Assembly: GCA_029844215.1 (NCBI GenBank) | Contig: CM056733.1 | Location: forward strand, 14,815,501-14,879,500 | Reading direction: 5' to 3' | DNA: 64,000 nucleotides | DNA from: Przewalskia tangutica | Taxonomy: Eukaryota > Streptophyta > Magnoliopsida > Solanales > Solanaceae | In this document: one piece after another, positions 45,587-55,903 of the stretch | Position numbering within the stretch: the stretch's first letter is position 1 | Layout: the number at the start of each line of letters is the position of its first letter | The notes under the pieces: generated by a model | Databases searched by the model: none | What the model was told of the DNA's origin: nothing | The model's input: only the letters and a program-made list of their open reading frames with translations | Program-made: the position numbers and the translations under genes

Positions 45587-46056
45587 TTGTTACCCTGTAA
45601 AAATTCTCTTGTTAGAAAATCTGGTACAGCGTTTTCCTCACCTTTTAATAAAATCGATTTTAAAATCAAAGCTTGATAATAGGGCTTTCCATCTGGCAAA
45701 AATCTGTTTTGAAGCTAAATTTTTAACGTCCTTTAGTAAAATGTCTTTGGCTGCTTTACAGTCGACTCTTAACAAAAATTCTTTATTAATCAAATCATCT
45801 TGAAACTTGGTGATACATAGCACAATGGATAAAATTTCTTTTTTGACTGTACTATAATTATTTTGAGCTTGATTCCAAACTCCAAAGGTGAATCTTACTA
45901 ACTGTTCAGTAGATTCAGAGGATAGTTTCTGTTTAAGAATACCACCATAACCAATATCGGAGGCATCACTTTCGACTATCATAAAGGCATCCGGATTTGG
46001 AATACCTAGACAAGGAAATTTCTGTACTATTTCTTTCACTTGCTTGACGGCTTTAG
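45545..46056 (-). pseudogene. EPRV RNase H
   Basis: The frame from 46039 encodes VESDASDIGYGG (first Asp), VKKEILSIV (Glu) and LLRVDCKAAKD (second Asp), the RNase H order in caulimovirids, then the C-terminal FLTREFLQG that closes the polyprotein. A frameshift at about 46060 detaches it from RT. All three acids are present. Confidence 0.88.
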
Positions 46057-47190
46057 TCAGGTCTCTGACCAGGGGACTGGATTTTTCTTAAGCCTTTTAT
46101 ATAGAGGTTCACATATTTGTCTAACTTTAGGGATAAAATCTGCTACATAATTAAGACTTCCTAAGAATCTTTGTAGCTGTGTTTTATCTGTGATTTCATC
46201 AGGGAACTTAGTAGAGAACTCTATGGCTCTGCAAATTGGTTTATAAGTACCTTGGTAGAGATCATGACCCAAGAATCTAATAGATGTTTGGAAGAGTTTT
46301 ATCTTTTTAGCACTTACTGCCAAACCGTTATGTTTTATAGTTTTAACAAATATATTTAAATGTTTATAATGTTGTTCTATATTATCAGAAAATACTAAAA
46401 CATCATTGATATAGACGATTGTGAATTGGCTATATGGGTTGAATATATTATTCATGATGTTCTGGAATTCTTACGGGGCATTCTTGAGCCCGAATGACAT
46501 AACGTTCCACTCATATTGTCCGAAGGGAACATTAAAAGTTGTTTTATACTTATCTTTTTCTTCGACTTGTATTTGCCAGAATCCTGACTTCATGTCGAAC
46601 TTGCTGTAGATATTAGCATTATAAATTCTTTTTCATAAGTCTCGTTTATTAGGGATGGGTACCCAATTCATCTTAATACTTGGTTGAGAGGTTTATAATT
46701 TATTACAAGCCTCGGGGCTCCTCTTTCTTTCTCAACATTTTTGTTTACATAAAAACCTGAACAAGTCCATTGCGATTCGGATGGTCTGATGATCTTCTTT
46801 TGGAGCATATCATTAACATCTTTCTTACAATGTTCCATGAGCTCGTGGCTCATTTGGATTGGTCTGGCTTTAGTGGGTATGTCTTTTTCACTAAACTCAT
46901 CTGTGTAGGGCAGGTTTACCATGTGTTTTTTTCTTTCCCAAAAAGCGTTCGGCAATTCTGAACAAACTTGGTTTTCTATAGAATCTCTTAAAATTTTTAT
47001 CTTGTTAATTATCTCCGGGGTTTTTAAAGTAGATTCTATTCTTTTAATTTTAATATCTTCTTTTAAAAAATTAATTTGGTTGGTTAACATTTGTATTTTA
47101 AACATTTTCTTCTGTTTAACAAGGTTATTGTGGTCAACTGACAAAGGGTTTAGATATGGGAACACTAAATCTTTTCCCATGGTCGTAGTG
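46057..47190 (-). pseudogene. EPRV reverse transcriptase
   Basis: Frames 46668-47180 and 46057-46455 plus the stretch between. Motifs: RPIQMSHELMEHC, RLVINYKPLN, KFDMKSGFWQ with the first Asp, the FGLKNAP region, and the active-site tetrad, which reads YIND, so a catalytic Asp is replaced by Asn. Breaks: a frameshift near 46668 and stops near 46637 and 46475. The enzyme would copy pregenomic RNA to DNA; this copy could not. Confidence 0.9.
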
Positions 47191-47480
47191 TAAATACCGT
47201 CTAGTTTGGCGGTATATGGTTTTATTTGGGTTAAGAATGGAATTCCTAATATAACTTCTTCAGTTATAGTTCTTGTAATAATAAAGTCGTTAACAAAACA
47301 AACTCCATTATTACAGACATGAGCTTTGGAAAGGTTATAATCAATTTTTATTCTGTCGTCTGTGGCTGAATAAAGTTTATGTGTACTTTTGTCTAAGTAC
47401 TTAGTAGGGATTAATCCTTCACAAATACAGTTTTGGTCAGCTCATGAGTCTAGCAGGGCTATTTTATTAAGGACAAAATT
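47191..47480 (-). pseudogene. EPRV aspartic protease
   Basis: In frame with RT. The catalytic triplet begins ALLDS, but the next codon, normally Gly of D-S/T-G, is TGA at 47442-47444; the frame then resumes with ADQNCICEGLIP. The downstream ILGIPFL-type motif is present at about 47230-47250. In caulimovirids it cleaves the polyprotein. The single stop falls inside the active site. Confidence 0.8.
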
Positions 47481-48386
47481 CTTATTTATGACTAATTTAA
47501 TAGGGACATGATAGCTTAGAGCTTTGACCCTGGAGATTAATTTTAATCTTGATTGTGAGTTACTATCCTCTTCTTCTTCGTCAGAATTAACTGTGGTTAT
47601 TCCTTTTGACGTAGAGGGGGCAAGGATATCTTTTATAGGATCTAATTCCTTTAATAAGCTGTTAGCGAAAGCTTCTGTTTCTAAAGAACTGAGTCGTTCT
47701 CTAACACTGGTGATTTCTTCTTTTAAAAGTGATACTTCTCCCTGTAAATCTTGCAAGGTGGTATCTGTTTTAGATTCTTTAAACTTATTGAAAACTCTTT
47801 TCATGTCAAAGGGTTCAATAATGTTCTTCTCCTTTTTCTGATTAAGAACAAGCTTTTTAAGTTCTGTTAAATATTTTCTTTTAATATCATTGTCATCAAT
47901 GTGGTCAATCATATCAAAGAAGAATTCTTGGCTGCTATCTGAGATAACGTTGATGGTCTGTTTGGTACAGGTACAGATCTTCCCAGTACATTCGCAGTCG
48001 AAGCTGGAGGTGAAGCTATCTGAGCTGTAATCTAAATCTAAGGAACCTGTAATAGTCATTTGAGGATTCTTCAGAGCTACTATTAGATTGTTCTTCATCT
48101 AATATTGTATAAAGTTTTTCTTTAATGTCTGAATCATTTGCTAGCAGATTAATTTTCTCTTTCTTTTTGTTGGGTTCTTTACAAGCGTTGGCCATGTGGC
48201 CTGCTTTTCCACAGTTCCAACATTTTCCCTTTTTCCTGGGGTTTTATTGGTATTTTTCTTACGAGAATTCTTTTTGGGAGTGTAATTTCTTTTATAAGGC
48301 TTAGGGCGAGATATATTATGTGTCTTTTTCATTCTTTTGATATTTTTGGAAGGAGCAGAATATTTTAACATATCCAAAGTCTTCAC
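47481..48386 (-). pseudogene. EPRV right copy: CCHC knuckle and linker
   Basis: A basic stretch (RPKPYKRNYTPKKNSRKK) is followed by a canonical CCHC knuckle, CWNCGKAGHMANAC, at about 48176-48218, readable in a frame shifted by one base from its surroundings. An acidic, heptad-like linker (47480-47850, LLKEEITSVRERLSSLE) leads to the protease. Frameshifts near 48390, 48230 and 48060. The knuckle is the RNA-binding end of the coat protein. Confidence 0.8.
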
Positions 48387-50210
48387 AAAAACTCCCTAAA
48401 TCTCCTTTTGAGGATTTTTGTATTTGATTATTAAGTTTTATTGTGTTACATAATTCCAATCCTGTTAGATTAATAAAGCTAACAAGGCCTCCGTATGTCA
48501 TTAGACTATAAGGAGTTTCACCATTGAATTTGTTTCTTATGGTTGTTCTTACCTTTTCGGCAAAAAGTTTGGGTAATCCACTAATGAATCTTTCTTTCCA
48601 ATAATCATGGTTACAGTCATTTATGAGCATAACTTTGTTAAGGAATATATCTTTATACCATTTAAAATCGTGTAACTTTGGGCAAGTTAAGTTATTAAGG
48701 ATTTCTAAGCTTTTATCCTGAAAGAGTTTTGGCTCTCCTATGAAGTGTTTACCTATACAATAAAGTAAGGTCGTTGTGTCGTCTTTGCGAACTTCTTTAC
48801 TAAAGGTATTATCAATGTTCTTAATTTGAATTGTGGTAGTGGCATTCATGATCCCACTTCTGGTACTTTCCACCAGGTAGTTATCCCACTAGTTTTTTAA
48901 CATTCCGGTAAAATCTGAAACTAGAATTGTTTCTAGTTGGACATCATCGATATGCTCTTTTATTTTATAACCAGTAATACATACTCCCATTTCATGAAGT
49001 ATTTTGATTATCTGGCCTTCAGACATTCCTTCTATGTTCCATTCATTAATCTCTTCTCCTGAGTATGAAGCCCTATAGGTGGAGTGTTCTTCATATTGCA
49101 TATCAGGAAACGTAGGTCTTTTATAGAAGTTTTTTGCTCCAAGACCCGCAAATTTTGATATTTTGTTAATATTTTGTTTATATTTTAAACTAGACCCTTC
49201 GGTGAGTACCTTTATTGATTCATCCGTGGCGTCTCTGGAGGTAGACTCCTCTGTAACTTTTAGTTCTTTGAACTTCTCCCTTATTCTATCTAATAGTTTG
49301 TTATCGATTTCTTTTCCAAATTTTGGGTAGATATTTGCCGAAAATTGGGAAATCTTAAAGAGGGGTTCAGAGGGAGTACTTTCCTTTGACCGAACTGGTT
49401 TACTTCTTAAGACTGAGGTATTACTTGCTTGGGTGATCTGATTAGAAACAACATGTAACAACTGATTAGTGTAGTTGTTTTGTTGGAGAATTTTATTAAT
49501 ATCTTCTCTTTGGGGTAGTCTGGAGTGGGGATCCTCTATTAGGTCTCTTTTGAAAGGAGTTGCTAATAGGATTTCTCCGACTATAGGGATTCTAATTTGT
49601 TCTAAAGGTGGATTTTCAGATTCAATGGTCTTACTAACTGTATACCATTTCCTAACAATGGTACTAAGGCATTCTCTGTTATTATCTAACTAATATGTGA
49701 TTTGGAACCACTTAAAGAATTCTATATCATTTTTAACCCTTTTCATATCTTTAATGTATTGTTTTCTGAATGACTTCCTTTCTTCTAATAGGAAAGTACT
49801 TACATACCATTTTCTTTTTATGGCGTTTTCAGGGCTTACCCATAATTTATCAAGGGTTTTAAAATCTATTTTAAAATTTGTTTCATGTTTAATCATGCCA
49901 AGGCCGTCACCATGCATCTCGCTTCTGGTGGGACTATTGGTTTTATCAATTGGATGATAATGAACTTTGGGTACGGCTGATGCATAGTCTATCCCTCGAA
50001 CTTTTTGTTCACTTAATAGATTCTGCAGAATTATCGTCGGAACGCTCCTCCTCCTCCCGGGGTTTGGAAGAAGATGCTGCGAAGGAGTATCTTCCCGAGG
50101 ACTTAGAATTTAAGAATTTTAGCTCAATTGATCTATGTATATGTTGGATTATTTGTTCAATGTAAGAGCTTTCTGGCTCTAGTTTTGGTTGGGTGATGGC
50201 ATCAAAGTGC
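48387..50210 (-). pseudogene. EPRV right copy: coat-protein region
   Basis: Frames 48316-48873 and 48889-49461 share one reading frame with a single stop between, where the left copy keeps a Trp; an upstream frame covers 49690-49917 and an acidic linker lies at 50009-50210. The core (ISGLPKLFAEKVRTTIR, GLELCNTIKL) is characteristic of caulimovirid capsid proteins. A one-base insertion near 50014 relative to the left copy shifts the frame. Confidence 0.85.
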
Positions 50211-50644
50211 CATTCATCTTTTGCTAAAATTTCATTCCATTTTAGCATTCTAGGAACAAAGATATTGCTATGTTCCTAGTTTGCTTCCATGAGCATGGTA
50301 GCACCTTTATTACTAATTAACTTAGCTTTTGGGGCTAAAGTAGTTTTCATTAGTCTGTAATATACTCTATATATCACAGTTATTTCCCTCGTGTTTGTTT
50401 TGCTATTCATATTTTTTGTTTTAATGTTTAACGTTAGGGTATCCATAACGTTTTGATCATTAATATCTATAGAAAAATTTGGATAACAATTAAAATAAAC
50501 AGGACCTCTGGCTAAATTGCTTTGTAAGACTCCAAGTAAGGAATTGTCAAAGTTTAGTAGCCTGGCATCTCTTAGTAAGAGACAGATGGGAGTGTCTAAA
50601 CCTAGTCGATATAAAGGTTTGACAGCAACTTGAACCAATCCTAA
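50211..50644 (-). pseudogene. EPRV right copy: movement-protein domain, 5' truncated
   Basis: Matches 42681-43113 of the left copy (LGLDTPICLLLRD, SNLARGPVYFNCYP) and stops matching at about 50644, so the N-terminal roughly 90 codons and the leader are absent from this end. This marks the right boundary of the integrated array. Confidence 0.85.
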
Positions 50645-51269
50645 TAGTTAAATTTACACCAAAAAATTTAATCTTGTCATTTCACAATGCAAATCTTAAA
50701 CATTTGTGATAGCCCGTGCTATGTCACCAAAATATATACAATTGGTGAATCTAATTGCAACACCATTATCAATTTTGGATTGTTGCATCTACTCTTTTCT
50801 TTATCTTAAAGAACTTCCCTAACACCATTTCAAGAAATCCTTTCATCATTAGAATTTTATATTAATTCCAACTTCATTTACTTTTTTGAAATAGCAATAT
50901 TCACTTGATCAATTCATTAGGCAATGACTATTTGTATAATATTTTCTACACATAGACTTGAATGTGGCCAAATTTGACTATTATGATTCTAAAATATCAT
51001 AATTATTTATCTCAAAAGTCCGCAAAATCATTAAAATACGAGTAAGTCCACAATCTCATATATATAATTGGTTGATTTTTGGAATTTCAGAAAATAATTC
51101 ATGGAGATTGTATTCTGATATATATATTTATTTATTTATTTTAACTTATCATTTGTGACATTTATCTTTTTTTTCTTTCTTTTCATATAAAATGAGTTTT
51201 ACATTTGATGTCTTCGTCATTCTTTTATGTTATGATCAAAGATGGTAGATAAATTACTATAAGTATAAA
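50645..51269. other. AT-rich spacer, no feature recognised
   Basis: About 625 bp between the viral array and the G2 LTR. Strongly AT-rich, no frame of note, no repeat seen elsewhere in the window. It could be host flanking DNA or the remains of another element. Confidence 0.5.
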
Positions 51270-54200
51270 TGTCACGACCCGACCTCGGGCCCGCGACTGG
51301 TTCCCTACCTGGGCACCCTTACAGGTATAAATCAGAGAAAATCAGCGGAACGTACAACCACATAACGTGTAACAACATAAAATAAACAACAGGCTAGTCG
51401 ATAAGGCCACCTTCCGAAAAATATACATAAGCCAAAAAACAGTTACATCCCTTTTTTTTTCTTTACAACCCAATCCACAAGATATGACTACAGACCTCTA
51501 AGAATTTTTACATAATAACTGTGACAGGACAGGGCCCCGTCATACCGCTGAATGTACATAAATCTACAACATCAGGGAAACCGTACCAAAAGACAAGCCT
51601 CCGGAGAAATGGAGTTTTCTGACAACTGATCAGTGATCCTAATAGTGAGGATCCGCAACTCGCTACTTTACCCTACTGCATGCGTAACGCAAATTTCGAG
51701 AGTCGGTCGACAACAGATGTACCAAGTATGTAAACTGAAAGATCAAATGAAATCATATAGTCTAAAATAAAGCCGAGACATGTATGATAACCAAAATAAT
51801 AAAGATAATCGTGCCTTACTAATAATGAGAGTAAACAAGAGTATACTTGACTGCGTAAAAATAGGAAGCTCATGATCAAATTAGGGCCACCCGCCCGTAG
51901 TATCATTAAGCGATCCTACTCCTGGGACTATTTCACCCGCATAGGTCCTGTGGACCCGCAATGGAGCAATTTGCTCCGCAAGAGACTATTTCACCCGCAT
52001 AGGACTATTTCACCCGCATAGGCCCGGTGGACCCGCAATGAGTACAAAACCCGCACTCGCATCGTGGGTAGCAAATCCACGGAATATGTAGTAACCCGAG
52101 GGTTTACCCCGAAAAAATTACATAATAGTAGCACGTAAGGCTACCATAAATATCATAACATAAGCACAACCGGCTATCGTAAATATCACAAGCAAGTTAA
52201 GAAATCCCTTAACTTCTCATTAGACTTTAATTAGCATGCACTCTCATTTTATTTAACTTAAGGTACTAACATGTCATGAAAAAATCCGGGAATTTAACCC
52301 AAAGTACTATGTACCTTAATCCTTTAAAAAATGACTCTTTCTTGTATAAAATCCCCAAGATACTAACACCCGTAGTATTGATCGTTGTATTTCATACACA
52401 CTTTTTGAGTCATTTTTAGTTAGTATTTTACTCATTTTGTTTATGTTTAGTATAGTATTAGGGTCGTTTTCCTTTCTTTTGTGTCACAACGGTCAGAAAT
52501 AGAGAAATGGCGAAAAGAAGATGAAATGAGCTTAATTGAGATGGAATTGCACACTTAAAGGGGCCAATAAATGAAGTCTAAGAAGTCCCGGGAAGTATAG
52601 AAAAGATCAGACGAAGCCCGGATGAAAACTGGACGACGAAGCGAAGAACCGCCGAAAAAACGCCACCGGCGCCGCGGCGCCTGGCAGCAGCGCCGCGGCG
52701 CCGACCACTGAAGTTGTCCGAAACTCTCTGATTTTCAGGCGCTGTGGCGCCCGACTGCAGGGCCACGGCGCCGACGCGGTATTTTTGACGTTTTGGGCCG
52801 AATTTGACACGTTTTCAGGGTCCAAAAGGGATAACTTTTCCTACCTACATAATCCCTAACCCTTGACCTAAAGGATTCTGGGGCTATATATATTCTCTAC
52901 ATCATTCTCTAGAGGGAATTAATTCAATCCATTGTGCATACAACATAACTCTAGGAGACGAAGATTTGAGACCTAATTCAAGTATTTTCTTTTCTTTATT
53001 TTGCTATGTTTATTTCAGTTCATGTATGGAGATTATATTAGTTCTTAGCTTGACTATGGCTAGGAGCTAATTACTTATTAGGGATTTCCTTGTGATTCTC
53101 TTGAAACTCTTATTCATGAATTAATACATTAGTTGATTTCTAATTCACTTGCTTAAGATTTATTCAATAATTGCTTTGATTGCTTGATAATTAATTGATC
53201 ACTAGTTATCATCACTTATATGAGTTCTAATCGAAATCCGAAAGGGGAGATTGTGAATATGCTATGGTTGAATAAACATAGGTTTAAATCGTGGACGAAA
53301 GTACCCCGATACTTGTGTAGCTTAATAGGTTATTGCTCTTAATCCTCCTTTGTAGTCAATCTTGTCATCGAAAGATAGAAGGGTTCTCCATTGGGGTTGA
53401 GTGTTTATATTACCTTAACCGGAGTATAAAACGGCTTAGTTAACCTGCTATCTTAACGTAGAAGAAGAAGTCAGTCTAATTGTATTAAGGATTGAATAGA
53501 GTGGATAGTTGATGATCTTGGAAGTCCTAATTCTCCGTCATAACTGATTTAAATCAAAGTATTTTCATAATTAGTTTATTTCCTGCATTATTAGTTTAGA
53601 ATTCCAAAACAAGTTAACGTTAACCAAATAGAAACTAAATGATAGATAATCGGTATTTGAAAACCAGTCTCTGAGGACGATATTCGGTCTTACCTAGACT
53701 ATATTACTTGTCACGATACGTGCACTTGCGTTAAGCGTGTGTATAAATCGCACATCAAGTATCAAGGCTTGTCTACATTTCAAACAAGTCACTACACTTT
53801 TAGAAATACATTTTTAGGCTTCTAAATCAAGTGACCCTTACTTTAAAACTTTAAGCAATTGATGCCTTTAAATCAAATTGCCCTTCTTTATTTCAAGTCA
53901 TTTATCTTTGTTTACATTACTAGAGAAAACCATTCCTTTAACTTTCCATAAAGTTGTTATAACCAACTACCCATAAAGCCGTTATACTAACTTTATGCTT
54001 TAGAAACTAAGACATCTTTAACCTTTAAAACAAGTGAATTATTTCTCTAACTCAACCAACTTGGACAATCTTAAAACAAGTCAAGGATATCAAATGAAAC
54101 TGAATTCATTTAAATCTCGTACGTCTATCGTACTATACATTTATAACTACTCATGCTCAAGAGATAAGAAAAGTTCTACATACCTCTTCGGTTCAATCCA

Positions 54201-55517
54201 CTTGCTAAGTCCAATATGCCGCACGTAGTATGTCAACCTATAATGACCATAATACGTCTATCAACTTCTAGCTTCAAACGTAGAATATTCTAAGTGTAAA
54301 GTCACTTATTCTACGGAAAATTGGACAGCACTTCCTTTGTTTCTACGTACTTTTCCACCTTTTTCAAGGCCCGAATTCAATAACCAATATGCCACATTTA
54401 AGGCTCAACACATCAACCAAACAAAGGGGATTACACGCCTTACAGGACGTGTAAAATTCTGCCCCACAATTAATACCAAGTAGTTCAATAGTCAATGCCA
54501 TTCTCGGCTAACATGCACAACAATGTAAAGTCTTCCAATTCTTTTTCAATCCAAGTTGTTAAGTCTAACATGTTATATAGTCGTAAACAACTTTAACAAC
54601 TATAATTCCTTCTTTATATAACATGCGACGACTAAACTAATAAACAAATTGAATTTCAATCTCAAAGGCTAAACATGCTAGTTTCGGATTAGTGGTTCCA
54701 ATATCCATAACACTTATCAATCTTCATTATATATATCATGCTTGTTTATATCCATAACTACAATAATAACTAATCTTTAATCACTAAGACGACAAGATTG
54801 TTACCTTGATAAGCCCTAATCCAACTTCAAGATTCAAAGTCTCTCCTTAGCAACTTAGCTCCTTTCCTTCATGCTCCAATCCGCTATTTGAAGCCCTTAG
54901 AAGTTCATAAACAACTTTCCTTCAATATCCAAACAAAACTTATGAAAACAACTTAGGTTTTCATCTTGCGACTAATGTAAAAACATAGATTTTTCGGGAT
55001 CTTTGTATTGAGATATCCTTATAATACCCCTAAGAACCTTGGGTTGAAGTATTGTGAATTATGAACAACAAACGATAATTTTTTTGTATGGAGAAGGCAC
55101 AAAACCGAGAGCTCCTCTTCTCTTGCTCAAGTTTCTCTAATTTTTTTCTAAGTGTTGAGACTTGTCTTGCTAGTAGGATGAATATATAATAAAATGTAGG
55201 GTCAAGATTAAAACACTTGTGGGGTTTGGATGAAGAAGATTTAAATATCTAGTCAAGTGGGCTCATTGACTTGGTCAACAATGTCAAGTCTTGGCTTTTC
55301 AAGACTTGATCATCTTGCCTTGGTCATTTGACCTTTATACCCTTGGCTAAAATTGATCAAGACCATGTGGGGGTGACACGTGTCTCCCTCCCATTCGTTA
55401 TAATATTTTGTTTCCCGACATTTCCATAATTTCGATAAATTTACAAGTTTCGTATCTTAACGTCCTGATTTCTTACGTACGTTCTTATATGCATGTCCTG
55501 AATTACGGGGTGTAACA
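51270..55517 (-). repeat. G2 3' LTR, interrupted by a solo Athila LTR
   Basis: TGTCACGACCCGACC at 51270 to GGGGTGTAACA at 55517, with the PPT side immediately following, so it is the 3' LTR of a minus-strand element extending rightward. Without the nested Athila LTR it is about 2.86 kb. Related at both ends to the LTRs of A, B and C. Confidence 0.88.
52379..53757 (+). mobile_element. Solo Athila LTR
   Basis: TGATCGTTG to CACATCA, 1379 bp, with a perfect 5-bp duplication AGTAT (52374-52378 and 53758-53762). Similar throughout to the Athila LTRs at 4016 and 24011 but more divergent. It has the GC palindromes (one perfect GGCGCCGCGGCGCC at 52668-52681) and a TATA-like CTATATATAT at about 52884. 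No internal region remains, so it arose by LTR-LTR recombination. Confidence 0.93.
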
Positions 55518-55903
55518 TTCTTCCCCCCTTAGAAACATTCGTCCCCGAATGTTCTTTCGGAGTCAATCTAATTAGGTAGTGACATAGTCTCCTTTAACTA
55601 CACCCAACATACCAAAATATGCCACACATGGCCACATAATAGCACTTAAGTAAATACGTCAAATAAAACTGACAAGTAAGGGAAAAGGATTACCTGGAGG
55701 TGTAGGGAATAAGTGAGGATACTTCTCCATCATGTCCTCCTATGCTTCCCAAGTCATCTCCTCCCTATTATCATTCCTTCACAAGAATTTGATGGAAGCC
55801 ACATCCTTAGTCCGCAATCGCCTGACCTGGCGATCGAGTATCGGTATGGGACTCTCCCCATATGATAATCCCTCTGTCACCTGGACATCGCTAGCTGGGA
55901 AAA
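55518..55903 (-). pseudogene. G2 3' internal end with chromodomain remnant
   Basis: PPT (minus strand CTAAGGGGGGAAGAA), then the hairpin aacattcg-TCCC-cgaatgtt (55534-55553), then at about 55690-55890 a minus-strand chromodomain: DVASIKFL, RND, EEMTWEA and the tail EKYPHLF. Two stops interrupt it, one at the conserved Trp codon. G2 was therefore a pol-bearing chromovirus. Element C interrupts it at 55903. Confidence 0.75.

Larger units (their letters stand above)
41049..50644 (-). mobile_element. Endogenous caulimovirid (pararetrovirus), head-to-tail partial tandem
   Basis: All ORFs read leftward. From right to left: movement protein (truncated at about 50644), coat protein, CCHC knuckle, protease, RT, RNase H, second ORF, non-coding leader, then a second movement protein and coat protein start, cut at 41049 by G1. 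Corresponding points are 7528-7529 bp apart (48577 to 41049; 50639 to 43110), a normal caulimovirid genome length. Movement protein and coat protein are in one frame in the left copy, so the main ORF is a polyprotein, as in petu- and florendovirus-like members; the genus is not resolved. Many stops and frameshifts make it non-functional as it stands. Confidence 0.93.
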
